Program-made: the position numbers and the translations under genes | Assembly (NCBI GenBank): GCA_035693615.1 | Contig: DASSGH010000159.1 | Span: forward strand, 1 to 64,000 | Source of the DNA: VAZQ01 sp035693615 | GTDB taxonomy: Bacteria > Pseudomonadota > Alphaproteobacteria > Rhizobiales > Xanthobacteraceae | Length of the DNA stretch: 64,000 nt | Direction of reading: 5' to 3' | Notes under the pieces: generated by a model | Database searches by the model: none | Seen by the model: the letters and a program-made list of their open reading frames with translations, nothing else | What the model was told of the DNA's origin: nothing | Part shown: one piece after another, positions 16,565 through 25,383 of the stretch | Layout of the letters: every line of letters starts with the position of its first letter | Position numbering within the stretch: position 1 is the first letter of the stretch

Positions 16565-17071
16565 CTATTCCAGCTCGAGCCGGAAGGGGTCCGCCTCGTA
16601 GGCGATGGCGCCGCGGCCGATCGCCTCGATCGCCGCCACCATGCGGCCCCCGCGGCCCAGCATGCGATCGGCAAGCGCCACAATGCGGATATTCGGGGTC
16701 GCCGTCGCCGAGACGCGGCGCAACTCGCGCGCGATCGCCCCTTCGTCCCGGCGCGGGTTGAGCGCGCACGCCGCGACATAGGCCGCCGCGGTCGAACGGC
16801 TGATGCCTGCATAGCAATGCAGCACCAGCGGCGTGGCGCGGTTCCAGCCGCGCACGAAGGTGACCAGCGCGGTGACGTGGTCGTCGCAGGGAATCGTGTA
16901 GCCGTCCATCGGCACCGTGATGTCGTCCATGTTCAGGATTAGGTGATTGTCGGGTGCGATGCTCCTCGGCCGCTCCAGGCGGTCGATATCCTTCAGCAGC
17001 GTGACGATGTGCAGCGCGCCGGTCGTTTCGACCGTCTCGTGCAGGCGCGCGAGCGAACAGACGTGAATCAT
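16565..17071 (-). CDS. Tyrosine/dual-specificity phosphatase-like protein
   Basis: Cysteine phosphatase of 168 residues with the P-loop HCYAGISRSTAAAYVAA (C-x5-R), the catalytic Cys and Arg being intact. A plausible general-acid Asp lies in the preceding NMDDITVPMDG loop. Rhizobial proteins of this type are annotated tyrosine protein phosphatase; the substrate is unknown. MIHVCSLARL at 17071 was chosen as the start because the fold's first strand begins there; an in-frame ATG at 17128 would add 19 residues. It lies 84 bases after the HD hydrolase stop and may be the last gene of the ygfZ-tag-HD cluster. Confidence 0.8.
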   Translation of the reverse strand: MIHVCSLARLHETVETTGALHIVTLLKDIDRLERPRSIAPDNHLILNMDDITVPMDGYTIPCDDHVTALVTFVRGWNRATPLVLHCYAGISRSTAAAYVAACALNPRRDEGAIARELRRVSATATPNIRIVALADRMLGRGGRMVAAIEAIGRGAIAYEADPFRLELE

Positions 17072-17155
17072 TTGTGTCGCCGAAGCCGTTTCTTGTGCCC
17101 GTTTATAGGGCACCAATGACGACATCAAGGTGTCGTTTGCAAAAGTTCCGTGCGC

Positions 17156-17776
17156 TCAGCCACGGGCCAGCTTGGCGAACCGATCGAGGTAGCGCCGCTC
17201 GGCCAGCTCCGCCGGCCACGGTACGAGATATTCGCGCTCGACGACGGCCGAGAACTTGGGCGGGGCGCCGAAGAAACGCCGCGCTTCGCTCGCGGAAAAT
17301 CCGGCAAGCCGCGTCGCCTCGAGATAAGCGGCGGCGCGGTCGGCTGCCTTGATCAGTGCCGCGAGCCCGGCGGGCAGCTCGGCGGCAAGGCCGAAGCGCA
17401 ACCGGATGGCGGCGAGCAGGCGCGCCTCCACCGCCTTGTACGCGTCGCCGATCACCGCCTTGAACGGCGAGATCATGTCGCCGATCACGTATTCCGGAGC
17501 ATCGTGGAGGAGAACGCCGAGCCGGCTCGCGCGGTCGAGCCGCGCGCGTTGCCGCGCGATGGTTTCGACCAGGAGCGAATGCTGGGCGACCGAGAAGATG
17601 TGCGCGCCCTCCGTTTGCCCGTTCCAGCGGGCGACGCGCGCGAGCCCATGGGCGATGTCCGCGATCTCCACGTCGAGCGGCGAGGGGTCGAGCAGGTCGA
17701 GCCGCCGGCCGGACAGCATGCGCTGCCAAGCGCGAAACGCCGCGGAGGATACGACCGCTCGCGCGCGGGCAGGCAT
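17156..17776 (-). CDS. HD-domain (YfbR-like) phosphohydrolase
   Basis: 206-residue cytoplasmic metal-dependent phosphohydrolase. The HD set is visible: His66 in FSVAQHSLLV, the His91-Asp92 pair in VLLHDAPEYVIGDMISPFK and a later Asp in LIKAADRAAAYLEATR. The HDAPE-x5-D-x-(I/P)SPxK arrangement matches YfbR-type 5'-deoxynucleotidases, so nucleotide dephosphorylation is likely though not proven. ATG at 17776 gives a start 5 bases after the tag stop, so translation is probably coupled. An open frame continues upstream over tag but that is only the antisense-free shadow of the neighbouring frame. Confidence 0.85.
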   Translation of the reverse strand: MPARARAVVSSAAFRAWQRMLSGRRLDLLDPSPLDVEIADIAHGLARVARWNGQTEGAHIFSVAQHSLLVETIARQRARLDRASRLGVLLHDAPEYVIGDMISPFKAVIGDAYKAVEARLLAAIRLRFGLAAELPAGLAALIKAADRAAAYLEATRLAGFSASEARRFFGAPPKFSAVVEREYLVPWPAELAERRYLDRFAKLARG

Positions 17777-17781
17777 CGCGT

Positions 17782-18387
17782 TCAGCGCCGTGCCAACGCC
17801 GCCAAGGGGGCGTGCCGATGGCAATTCACCACGTGGTCGTTCACCATGCCGGTCGCCTGCATGAAAGCATAGACGATGCTGGGCCCGACGAACTTGAAGC
17901 CGCGCCGCGCCAGCTCCTTGGACATCGCACGCGACACCGGTGTCTCCGCCGGGACCTGCGAGGTCGAGCGGAAACGGTTGACCTTGGGAGTCCCGCCGAC
18001 GAAGTCCCATAGGAGCCGCGAGAAGCCCGGTCCTTTCTCCATGACGTCGAGATAGGCCCGCGCGGAGAGGACCGCGCCCTCGATCTTCATACGGTTGCGC
18101 ACGATGCCGGCATCCTGCATCAGCTTCTCGATCTTCTTCGGCGTGTAGCGCGCGATCTTTTGCGCCTGGAAGCCGTCGAAGGCGCGGCGGAAATTCTCGC
18201 GCTTGCGCAGGATGGTGATCCAAGACAACCCGGCCTGGAAGCCATCGAGGATGAGCTTCTCGTAGAGCGCGCGGTCGTCGTATTCCGGCACGCCCCATTC
18301 CTCGTCATGATAGGCCACGTAGAGCGGGTCCTGCTTGGGCCAGGGACAGCGTTTGAGGCCGTCGGCGTGGAGAAGGGGCGGGCTCAT
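17782..18387 (-). CDS. tag: DNA-3-methyladenine glycosylase I
   Basis: Base-excision repair enzyme removing 3-methyladenine from alkylated DNA. 201 residues from MSPPLLHADG. Conserved features are RCPWPKQDPLYVAYHDEEWG near the start, LILDGFQAGLSWITILRKRE, and a C-terminal VNDHVVNCHRHAP. The Cys of RCPWP, His of YHDEEWG and the C-terminal His/Cys are in the places of the Tag 'zinc snap' ligands. The start overlaps the ygfZ stop in an ATGA, so the two are translationally coupled. Confidence 0.94.
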   Translation of the reverse strand: MSPPLLHADGLKRCPWPKQDPLYVAYHDEEWGVPEYDDRALYEKLILDGFQAGLSWITILRKRENFRRAFDGFQAQKIARYTPKKIEKLMQDAGIVRNRMKIEGAVLSARAYLDVMEKGPGFSRLLWDFVGGTPKVNRFRSTSQVPAETPVSRAMSKELARRGFKFVGPSIVYAFMQATGMVNDHVVNCHRHAPLAALARR

Positions 18388-19274
18388 TCGGCCGCCTTGG
18401 CCTCGCCGGGCCATGCGAATTGCGCCCATGGCGGTTTCACCAGCCGTACCTCCACGCCGCCTGCGATGAACGGCGTTCCTGCCGCCAGCGCGTCGGCGGC
18501 GCGATCGAGACGCAGCATGGCGAGTGCGCGGCCTTGGGCGCTCGAGCCGAGCGTGCCGACGGTCCTCTCGCCCACGCTGACCGGCGTGCCGGCCTCCGGC
18601 GCAAAGCCGTCGAAGGCCACGGGGACGATGCGCGTACGCGCGGTGCCGCGGTGCTCGATGCGCGACACCACCTCCTGTCCGACGAAGCAGCCTTTGTCGA
18701 AATCGACGCCGCCGAACTGATCCATATCGCTCTCATGCGGAAAGGCATCGCCATAGATGAAGTCGAGGCCGCCACGCGGGACGCCGAGTGCGATGCGATG
18801 CGCCTCGTAGGCCGACGACTCGACGAGCTCGGCGCGGAGGTCGGCCGCGGCGTCACCGGCAAGGTGCGGCGGCAGCATGCAGCGCAACCCCAAGGCCGCA
18901 AGGCGCGGATCGCGGTAGCACAAACCGTATTCGGTTGAAGCTTCGCCGTCCCAGACCGCGAGCACGCCGAGCGTCTCGGACAAGTCCTCGATCAACACCT
19001 TGGCGCGCAGCCTGTAGAAATTGAGCCGCTGCACCAGGGTCGAGGCCAGCGCGCGCGGGCAGTCGAGGAAGAACCCGCCGCCGTCGGCTGCCTGCGCCTC
19101 GGCGAGGATGAAATCGACGATGATCTTGCCCTGCGGGGTGAGCAGCGCGCCAAAGGCCGCCGCTTCCGGCGTCACCTTGGCGATATCGCTGGTCACGAGC
19201 CCGTTGAGCAATTTGCGCGTGTCGTCGCCGGCGACCTTGACGACGCCGCGGTCGGGAAGCAGCGCGGCCTTCAT
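18384..19274 (-). CDS. ygfZ: YgfZ/CAF17-like folate-binding protein
   Basis: Tetrahydrofolate-binding protein of the GcvT fold that supports repair or maturation of certain iron-sulphur proteins. 296 residues. The signature KGCFVGQE is at 194-201, with the essential Cys present; the N-terminal NGLVTSDI and NFYRLRAKV also fit. It heads a leftward cluster with tag (ATGA overlap), an HD hydrolase and a phosphatase-like gene. A palindromic repeat lies in the 200 bases upstream. Confidence 0.93.
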   Translation of the reverse strand: MKAALLPDRGVVKVAGDDTRKLLNGLVTSDIAKVTPEAAAFGALLTPQGKIIVDFILAEAQAADGGGFFLDCPRALASTLVQRLNFYRLRAKVLIEDLSETLGVLAVWDGEASTEYGLCYRDPRLAALGLRCMLPPHLAGDAAADLRAELVESSAYEAHRIALGVPRGGLDFIYGDAFPHESDMDQFGGVDFDKGCFVGQEVVSRIEHRGTARTRIVPVAFDGFAPEAGTPVSVGERTVGTLGSSAQGRALAMLRLDRAADALAAGTPFIAGGVEVRLVKPPWAQFAWPGEAKAAE

Positions 19275-19342
19275 GGCTTGTGATCGTACCGATGTCGCGG
19301 CTAACCTAAGGCGCTCGCTGCATGGTCACAAGCCCTTGGCCG

Positions 19343-19434
19343 GTCATGCGCGGGCTTGACCCGCGCATCCATCTTCTTTGGAAAAGGTTTTTTTTCGAAG
19401 ATGGATGGATTGCCGGGTCAGGCCTGGCAATGAC
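19343..19434. repeat. Extragenic inverted-repeat element, type 1
   Basis: Left arm GTCATGCGCGGGCTTGACCC...CATCCATCTT and right arm AAGATGGATGGATT...CTGGCAATGAC are imperfect inverted repeats of about 33 bases round an A/T-rich loop. This is the very common alphaproteobacterial element whose translation reads 'GLDPRIH...'. It lies between ygfZ and an exported-protein gene, both leftward. Confidence 0.85.
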
Positions 19435-19473
19435 GACCTTTAGCTCGCGGTGTGCGTGTGGACCGGTGGCGCG

Positions 19474-20124
19474 TCAGTCGCCACTGACGAAGAACTGCCA
19501 GGTACCGTCGGGCGAGATCCCGAGACGGTAGAAGACGTACACGCCGAGCTTCATCATGTCTTTGTAGTCGGCGCCGGTGACGAGCCGGAACAGCTCGACT
19601 TTCTGCCGCGGCGTGAGCGCGTCGAGCGGCATGCGTACGAAATAGGGCCAGACGTACATTTCCTGTGACGTGCCTTCATCGATTCGTACGAATCCGGATT
19701 CGAGTATCAAGGTCAGGATCGAGAGCACCTCGACGCCATCCGAGTCGGGGTAATTCGCCTTCCAGAAGGCGATCGGATCTTTGTCCTCGGTGAAGGAGAA
19801 GACCGGCAACGTATCCGTCATCATCCCCGCGAGCTGTTGCAGATCGCCGCTGCGCGCGGCCGCGAGCAAGCGATCGCGCGTGCGCGCCACCGGCGCGGGC
19901 AAGCGGGAAAGATCGGTGATGACTTCGGCAACGGAGGAGGGCGGGGCGATATGGCCTTTGCCCTTTTCGGCGCCGGCGGCGCTCTTCGGCGTTGGTTCGG
20001 TGGACGGCGGCGCGGACGGGTCTGGCGGCGTCACCGTCTCGCCGCGAAGGCTGATCGGGGCAAGCGCGCTGACGCTCGCGACGAGCGCCAGCACGATGAG
20101 GCGAAAGCCAATGCGCAGTAGCAT
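19474..20124 (-). CDS. Conserved exported protein of unknown function
   Basis: 216 residues with a signal peptide (about 1-28), a Pro/Ser/Thr-rich linker to about 60, and a globular domain containing LLAAARSGDLQQLAGMM, FWKANYPDSDG and a C-terminal YVFYRLGISPDGTWQFFVSGD. The overall pattern is that of hypothetical proteins widespread in Rhizobiales. 'Ankyrin-like' spacing in RLLAAARSGDLQQL is too short to call. Probably periplasmic; function unknown. Confidence 0.8.
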   Translation of the reverse strand: MLLRIGFRLIVLALVASVSALAPISLRGETVTPPDPSAPPSTEPTPKSAAGAEKGKGHIAPPSSVAEVITDLSRLPAPVARTRDRLLAAARSGDLQQLAGMMTDTLPVFSFTEDKDPIAFWKANYPDSDGVEVLSILTLILESGFVRIDEGTSQEMYVWPYFVRMPLDALTPRQKVELFRLVTGADYKDMMKLGVYVFYRLGISPDGTWQFFVSGD

Positions 20125-20266
20125 GGTCGGCGGCCGATCGACCGCGCCAGTCTACCAGAAGCACGAAATTGCTGGCGAGGGTCGCAATGGGACATGCGCG
20201 ACATCTCGGCGCAATGCCGCTCGAGTGCTCGCCCCGGCCTCAGCGCCCACCTAATCGTCGTCCGTA

Positions 20267-20533
20267 CTATTGTTTTGTGATGACGAGCGAGAATTCGCCG
20301 TTGCGAATGCGCACGCCAAGGCCTTCGGCGAAAAGCGCGGCCGCCTCCTCGCCATAGGTCGATACGAACTCGGCGAAGGCGGCGAAGAGGCACGCCTGCG
20401 CCAGGCAATCGCCGTCGATCCCCTCGACGCGCGCTTCGGTCCAGGCCGCGTTGAGATAGCTCAGCGCAGCTCGCTTCTGCTCATGATCCGGAACTTCCCC
20501 CGGAACCTCGGTCCGTCGCGCTGTCGTCCCCAT
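20267..20533 (-). CDS. Small conserved hypothetical protein
   Basis: 88 residues from ATG at 20533 (an in-frame start at 20572 would add 13 unlikely residues). The core ALSYLNAAWTEARVEGIDGD followed by CLAQACLFAAFAEFV and YGEEAAALFAEGL is helical and without signal or membrane segment, so cytoplasmic. I know of similar uncharacterised Bradyrhizobium proteins but no function. Confidence 0.7.
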   Translation of the reverse strand: MGTTARRTEVPGEVPDHEQKRAALSYLNAAWTEARVEGIDGDCLAQACLFAAFAEFVSTYGEEAAALFAEGLGVRIRNGEFSLVITKQ

Positions 20534-20683
20534 GTGATTCGGCTGCCGCTGCTCCACGCGGCACGTTAGCACGCGAGCGGCGTTCGCCTAGCCGCAAGTT
20601 CAGGAACGGTTAATGCGCCGGCACTGTCAGTCGTCGGTCCGCGGGCAGCAGGAGCTTACGGCGCGCGCCGCCAGGCCGGCGGC

Positions 20684-21091
20684 TCAGTTCGCATAACGCG
20701 CGGTCATCTCGCGCGCGATCTTGGAGCCCTCCTCGAGGTAGCGGCGAATGACCAGCTCCGCCGCCGGCGTGCACGTGCGGTAACTCTGCTGATACCCGCG
20801 GTAACCGCGATTGAAGCTCGCGATCATCCGCAGCCGCCGGTCCCCGCTCGGCGCCTCGGCGTTGACCAGCGACTGCATCTCGTCGCGCCACTTCTGGCCT
20901 TCGTTGGCGCCGCAGATGTTGCGCAGATAGTGCAAGGCGCCGAGGATCTCGGCGAGCCGCTGCAGGCTGCCGTCGAACGGCGCCACCGCGGCTTGGGCGC
21001 GCGCCGGCCCACCGGCCGGCGCAAAGGCGAGCGCGGCCGCAAGCGCGGCGACGATGTAGAGGCGTCGCTTGATGGGTGTTTGCGCCGACAT
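20684..21091 (-). CDS. TIGR02301 family exported protein
   Basis: 135 residues. Signal peptide ends near PARAQAAV. The mature part has the family pattern FDGSLQRLAEILGALHYLR, CGANEGQKWRDEMQSL, FNRGYRGYQQSYRTCTPAAE and RRYLEEGSKIAREM; two cysteines probably pair in the periplasm. Function unknown. ATG at 21091 was chosen; a longer frame to 21202 lacks a signal-peptide-like N-terminus. Confidence 0.85.
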   Translation of the reverse strand: MSAQTPIKRRLYIVAALAAALAFAPAGGPARAQAAVAPFDGSLQRLAEILGALHYLRNICGANEGQKWRDEMQSLVNAEAPSGDRRLRMIASFNRGYRGYQQSYRTCTPAAELVIRRYLEEGSKIAREMTARYAN

Positions 21092-21198
21092 GAAGGCTTG
21101 GACCGGAATGCCCAAGCATTGTCGCGGCTCAAGGGGACAGAAACAAGGCAGGCGAATGATACCGCCGGCGTGCTCCCTGCGCTGCGGGCCAGTGTCGT

Positions 21199-21648
21199 TC
21201 ACGCGCTCGAGGGCCCCGCCAGCAGCTCGAACGCCTCAGCCACGATCTCGGCGAGGCCTGCCGTGGTCGGCAAGGTCGCGAGCTCGGCCGGATCGAGCCA
21301 GTGCGCCTCGTCGAGTTCTTCGCTGAGGACCGGCTCGCCGGCCGACCAGCGGGCGGCAAAGCACAGTATCAGGAAATGCCGTTCCACCCGCCCCCCGGCG
21401 TCGCGTACGATGGCTTCACGGAACCCGGCGAGTGCGACCGGCTCGATCGCCATTCCGGTTTCCTCGTGCACTTCGCGCGTAACGGCTTCGTCAAGCGTTT
21501 CTCCGACCTCGACCACGCCGCCGGGCAGGGTGTAGAGGCCGTGGGCTGGCGCGCGGGCGCGGCGCACCACAAGTATCTTGCCGTCGCGGATGATGGCGGC
21601 GCTCACCGCGAGGTAGGGACGCTCGGGATAGGATCGTGCGTCCGACAC
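21199..21648 (-). CDS. NUDIX hydrolase
   Basis: 149 residues. A complete Nudix box, GGVVEVGETLDEAV followed by TREVHEETGM, gives the GX5EX7REUXEEXGU pattern with both catalytic glutamates. Preceded by LAVSAAIIRDGKILVVRR, typical of ADP-ribose/NADH or 8-oxo-dGTP type pyrophosphatases; substrate not predictable. The gene is 107 bases upstream of the TIGR02301 gene and divergent from the SRAP gene across a 113-base gap. Confidence 0.9.
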   Translation of the reverse strand: MSDARSYPERPYLAVSAAIIRDGKILVVRRARAPAHGLYTLPGGVVEVGETLDEAVTREVHEETGMAIEPVALAGFREAIVRDAGGRVERHFLILCFAARWSAGEPVLSEELDEAHWLDPAELATLPTTAGLAEIVAEAFELLAGPSSA

Positions 21649-21761
21649 GGCGGCTCAATGCTCCACGGGCATGAGCGGCGAGCTTACATTAGGGGAGGTC
21701 GTCTGCCGCCAGATTTGTGCGGTATGGTGGGTGGAAGCGGAGCAGTGGAGACGGGTCGCGG

Positions 21762-22523
21762 ATGTGCGGACGCTATATGATCATCTCCTCGCCGGAAGCG
21801 ATCCGGCGCTTGTTCGGCTATCCGGAGCAGCCGAATTTCCCTCCGCGCTACAACGTAGCGCCAACGCAGCCGGTGCCGATCGTTCGCCTGGTCGACGGAC
21901 AACGGCAGTTTGCGCTGGTGCGCTGGGGCTTGATTCCGCCTTGGGTGAAGGACCCGCAAAACTTCAGCCTTCTGATCAATGCGCGCTGCGAGTCCGTGCA
22001 CGACAAGCCAGCCTTCCGCAATGCCATGCGCCGGCGCCGCTGCCTCGTTCCCGCTGATGGCTTTTACGCCTGGAAGGAGGAGGGCGGGCGCAAGCGCCCC
22101 TATTGTCTGCGCCCGCGCCACGACGGACCGATCGCTTTCGCCGGTTTGTGGGAAACCTGGATGGGGCCGAACGGGGAGGAGATGGAGACGGCGGTCGTCG
22201 TCACCACCGCCGCCACGGGTGAGTTGGCGCGCCTGCATGAGCGCGTGCCGGTGATCGTGCCGCCCGAAGCGTTCGATCTGTGGCTCAACTGCAGCGCCGT
22301 CGATGCGCTCACCGCGGCCGGCGCGCTGTTTGCGCCGCCGCCGGATGACCTGCTCGAAGTCTACCCGGTTTCGCCCGCGGTCAATCACACTGCCAACGAC
22401 GGGCCGGACCTGATCACCCCCGCCCCGGAAGAAGAGCCCGCAGCATCGAACGCGGCGATTGCCGCGCGCCCCCCCGCGCGACGCGGACGCAAGAAGGACG
22501 AGCGGCAGCCCTCGCTGTTTTGA
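21762..22523 (+). CDS. SRAP (HMCES/YedK) family protein
   Basis: Binds abasic sites in single-stranded DNA and forms a protective thiazolidine crosslink through its N-terminal Cys2. The start MCGRY at 21762 is dictated by that chemistry (Cys2 after Met removal). Further family residues: FPPRYNVAPTQPVPIV (Asn of the site), SLLINARCESV, FRNAMRRRRCLVPADGFYAW with the Glu/His region KEEGGRKRPY, and HERVPVIV near the end. 253 residues, the last ~30 being a basic Ala/Pro tail (RPPARRGRKKDERQPSLF). Likely linked to DNA damage tolerance. Confidence 0.93.
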   Translation: MCGRYMIISSPEAIRRLFGYPEQPNFPPRYNVAPTQPVPIVRLVDGQRQFALVRWGLIPPWVKDPQNFSLLINARCESVHDKPAFRNAMRRRRCLVPADGFYAWKEEGGRKRPYCLRPRHDGPIAFAGLWETWMGPNGEEMETAVVVTTAATGELARLHERVPVIVPPEAFDLWLNCSAVDALTAAGALFAPPPDDLLEVYPVSPAVNHTANDGPDLITPAPEEEPAASNAAIAARPPARRGRKKDERQPSLF

Positions 22524-22567
22524 TTCTGCGATCCGTTGGAATCAGCCCGAGCGCCGAACTCGGTCCT

Positions 22568-22694
22568 ACCCTCCCCCTTGTGGGGAGGGTCGCGCGCAAA
22601 GCGCGCGGGGTGGGGGTGGTGCGGCGCTGCTCAAATCGCGCCTCAATGGATCGACCCCCACCCCCAACCCCTCCCCACAAGGGAGGGGAGCGCA
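22568..22694. repeat. Extragenic inverted-repeat element, type 2
   Basis: Two arms, CTCCCCCTTGTGGGGAGGGT...GGGGTGGGGGT and ACCCCCACCCCCAACCCCTC...CACAAGGGAGGGGAG, are inverted copies around about 35 bases. The element is common in proteobacterial intergenic DNA (in translation 'PLWGGSRAKRAGWG' and 'PPTPNPSPQGRG'). It lies between convergent SRAP and FAD-dehydrogenase genes and could also stop transcription from both sides. Confidence 0.85.
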
Positions 22695-22737
22695 CCGAGT
22701 GCGCGGCACGTTGAAGTATTAACCGCAAACAAAAGAG

Positions 22738-24168
22738 CTACAGCACCTTGCCCGGATTGAGGATGCCCTGGGGGTCGAGCGCGCGTTTGAGCGTGCGCAT
22801 GAGATCGTAAGCGACCGGGTCCTTCACCTTGGGCAAGAGATCGCGCTTCATCACGCCGATGCCGTGCTCGGCGGAGATCGAGCCGCCGTGCTTGGCTACG
22901 ACCGCGAACACCGCCGCGTTGACCTCGTTCCAATGACTGAGGAATTCGGCTTTGTCGGCGCCCACGGGCTGCGCGACGTTGTAGTGGATATTGCCGTCGC
23001 CGAGATGCCCGAACGGCAGCGGCCGGGCAGCGGGGATGAGCTTGGCGACGGCGGCGTTCGCCTCGGCGATGAAATCAGGCACCGCCGCCACGGGAACCGA
23101 GACGTCGTGCTTGATCGAGCCCCCTTCGTGGCGCTGGACTTCGCCGAACATCTCGCGCACGCGCCAGAACATCTTGGTTTGGTCGAGGCTCTCGGCGATG
23201 GTGGCGTCTTCGACGAGCCCGCGCTCCAACCCCTCGGCCAGAATTTCTTCTAGCACCGCGCGCAGGCCGGAGCGCGCTTGCGAGGACAGCTCGATGAGCA
23301 CGTACCAGGGATGCGGTTGCGGCAGCGGATTGCGGCAGCCCGCGCCATGACGCAGCACCAGCTCGATGCCGAGCCGCAGCATCAGTTCGAAGCTGGTCAC
23401 GGTCCCGGTGGCGCGTTCGTTAGCTAGGCCGAAGAGGTCGAGCGCGGCGTGCGCCGACGGCACGCCGACGAAAGCGGTCTCGATCGAACGCGGGCGGGGC
23501 ACGAGCCGCAGCACCGCGGCGGTGATGACGCCGAGCGTGCCTTCGGCGCCGATGAAGAGGTCCCTGAGGTCGTAGCCGGTGTTGTCCTTCTTGAGCTTGT
23601 TCAGCGCGTTGAGTACGCGACCGTCGGGCAGAACTACTTCGAGGCCGAGTGCGTGCGAGCGCGCGATGCCGTAGGCGAGGGCGGCGGTGCCACCGGCATT
23701 GGTGGAGAGATTGCCGCCGATGGTGCAGCTGCCTTCCGAGGGAAGCAGCTGCGGGTAGAGCCGGTCGACCTCGGCCGCCGCCTCACGCGCGCGCAGTAAG
23801 GTCACGCCCGCTTCGCAGGTCATAGTGTTGGAGACCGGATCGATCTCGCGCACCCGGTCGAGACGGTTGAGCGCGAGCACGATCTCGCCGTGCTGCGGAA
23901 TCTGTCCGCCGACTAGGCCGGTATTGCCGCCCTGGGGCACGATGGGGGTCGCGCTCTCGGTGGCGAGCTTGAGGATTGCCGCGACTTCAGCGACCGAGCC
24001 CGGGCGCAGCACCGCCGGGCTTATGCCGCGGAACATGTCGCGCGGCTCGGTGAGGTAGGGCGCCTGCGCGTCGCGATCGGTGATGGCATTTTTGTCCCCG
24101 ACGATCGCGACGAAGCGCCCGAGCAAATCTGGGGCGAGTATTTTTGGCGGCGTCTCTACAATATTCAT
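22738..24168 (-). CDS. FAD-binding oxidoreductase, GlcD/D-2-hydroxyglutarate dehydrogenase type
   Basis: 476 residues of the PCMH/FAD-oxidase C family. The FAD-binding part has PIVPQGGNTGLVGGQIP and PSEGSCTIGGNLSTNAGGTA, the C-terminal substrate domain has PFGHLGDGNIHYN (metal-coordinating His residues) and the final SAEHGIGVMKRDLL and DPQGILNPGKVL. This combination is that of D-lactate, D-2-hydroxyglutarate or glycolate-subunit D enzymes, which oxidise 2-hydroxy acids with electrons passing to an acceptor. A single-subunit enzyme without glcE/F neighbours argues for D-2-hydroxyglutarate or D-lactate rather than glycolate. Confidence 0.93.
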   Translation of the reverse strand: MNIVETPPKILAPDLLGRFVAIVGDKNAITDRDAQAPYLTEPRDMFRGISPAVLRPGSVAEVAAILKLATESATPIVPQGGNTGLVGGQIPQHGEIVLALNRLDRVREIDPVSNTMTCEAGVTLLRAREAAAEVDRLYPQLLPSEGSCTIGGNLSTNAGGTAALAYGIARSHALGLEVVLPDGRVLNALNKLKKDNTGYDLRDLFIGAEGTLGVITAAVLRLVPRPRSIETAFVGVPSAHAALDLFGLANERATGTVTSFELMLRLGIELVLRHGAGCRNPLPQPHPWYVLIELSSQARSGLRAVLEEILAEGLERGLVEDATIAESLDQTKMFWRVREMFGEVQRHEGGSIKHDVSVPVAAVPDFIAEANAAVAKLIPAARPLPFGHLGDGNIHYNVAQPVGADKAEFLSHWNEVNAAVFAVVAKHGGSISAEHGIGVMKRDLLPKVKDPVAYDLMRTLKRALDPQGILNPGKVL

Positions 24169-24232
24169 CGCGCGAGCTCGGTTGCGGCGGCAGGAGCGCG
24201 ACTATAGCGCGCCGCCTCGACCAATTCACACC

Positions 24233-25249
24233 TCATGAGCGCGGCGCCGCGGCCCGTTCGAGGCGGTCGTTGATCGCCTCGCCCAGGCCCGCGCGCGGCA
24301 TCGGCATCACCGCGATGATGGCGGCGCCGGTGGCGTCGAGTGCGCGCAGGTGGGAGAAGAGATTGGCCGCGGCCTCGATGAGATCTCCGCGCGGGGAGAG
24401 GTTGAGCATCGCCGCCGCGCGTTCGATGCCGGCCGCCGGCGTCGGTCCGAAGGCGAGCAACGCCTCGCCTGCTTCGACCCGCCCAGCATTGAGCCGCAGC
24501 CGCGCCCGCGGCGCATAATGCGAGGCAAGACCGCCGGGCGCGATCGGCGGCTCGTCGGCATGCCCCGGCGGCGCCGCCGCACGCGGCGCCTGCGTCAGCG
24601 GAACGAGGCGCTCGATGTTCGCGCGCGCGAGCGCGCCAGGCCGCAGCAGTACCGGCCGATCGAGGCAGGCGACGATGGTCGATTCCAGTCCCATCGGCGT
24701 GGGTCCGCCGTCGACGATCAGCTCGATGCGCCCGCGCAAGTCGCAGAGTACGTGCTGCGCAGTCGTGGGCGACACGTGTCCGGAGCGGTTCGCTGACGGC
24801 GCCACTACTGGGCGGCCGAACGCCGTGAGAATGGCGCGCGCGATGGGATGGCTCGGCACGCGCACGGCGATCGTGTCGAGGCCTGCGGTGGCGAGCTCCG
24901 CGACCGGGCAATCCGCGCGCTTGGGAAGGACGAGCGTCAGCGGCCCCGGCCAGAACGCCGCCGCGAGCCGCTCCGCGGCGGGATCAAAACGCGCGAGCGC
25001 GTGCGCGGCCGCCGCGTCGGGGACGTGGGCGATGAGCGGATTGAACGAGGGGCGTTCCTTGGCGGCATAGAGGCGCGCGACCGCCGCGCCGTTGGTGGCA
25101 TCGGCGCCGAGCCCGTAGACGGTCTCAGTCGGAAAGGCGGCAAGCCCGCCCGCGGCGAGCGTCTGCGCCGCGCGCGCAATGGCGGGGGCGCCGGGCCTGA
25201 TCGCGCCCGCTTCGACCATGACTACTTGCGTCGCCGGTTGCGCCGTCAT
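24233..25249 (-). CDS. tsaC: L-threonylcarbamoyladenylate synthase, long (Sua5) form
   Basis: Makes threonylcarbamoyl-AMP from Thr, bicarbonate and ATP for t6A37 modification of ANN-decoding tRNAs. 338 residues: YrdC domain (about 15-200) with FPTETVYGLGADA, KERPSFNPLIAHV and PSANRSGHVSPTTA, then the Sua5 C-terminal domain with GGLASHYAPRARLRLN. The start MTAQPATQ at 25249 was chosen; the frame stays open to 25384 only because it reads the antisense of tRNA-Pro, a known annotation artefact. It is followed by the FAD-dehydrogenase gene 64 bases downstream. Confidence 0.93.
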   Translation of the reverse strand: MTAQPATQVVMVEAGAIRPGAPAIARAAQTLAAGGLAAFPTETVYGLGADATNGAAVARLYAAKERPSFNPLIAHVPDAAAAHALARFDPAAERLAAAFWPGPLTLVLPKRADCPVAELATAGLDTIAVRVPSHPIARAILTAFGRPVVAPSANRSGHVSPTTAQHVLCDLRGRIELIVDGGPTPMGLESTIVACLDRPVLLRPGALARANIERLVPLTQAPRAAAPPGHADEPPIAPGGLASHYAPRARLRLNAGRVEAGEALLAFGPTPAAGIERAAAMLNLSPRGDLIEAAANLFSHLRALDATGAAIIAVMPMPRAGLGEAINDRLERAAAPRS

Positions 25250-25306
25250 CGCGGATCCCAAGCTTGCGGCCTTTCGCCGACACGGGTTATAAGGGCGGCC
25301 TTCAGG

Positions 25307-25383
25307 CGGAGTGTAGCGCAGTCTGGTAGCGCACCTCGTTCGGGACGAGGGGGTCGCAGGTTCAAATCCTGCCACTCCGACCA
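25307..25383 (+). tRNA. tRNA-Pro (anticodon CGG)
   Basis: 77 bases with encoded CCA. Acceptor stem CGGAGTG pairs with CACTCCG; D arm GCGCAGTCTGGTAGCGC; anticodon stem CCTCG/CGAGG enclosing TTCGGGA, so positions 34-36 are CGG; T arm GCAGG-TTCAAAT-CCTGC. It is divergent from the tsaC gene. No duplicated 3' end was seen within the next kilobase, so there is no evidence of an att site. Confidence 0.97.
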
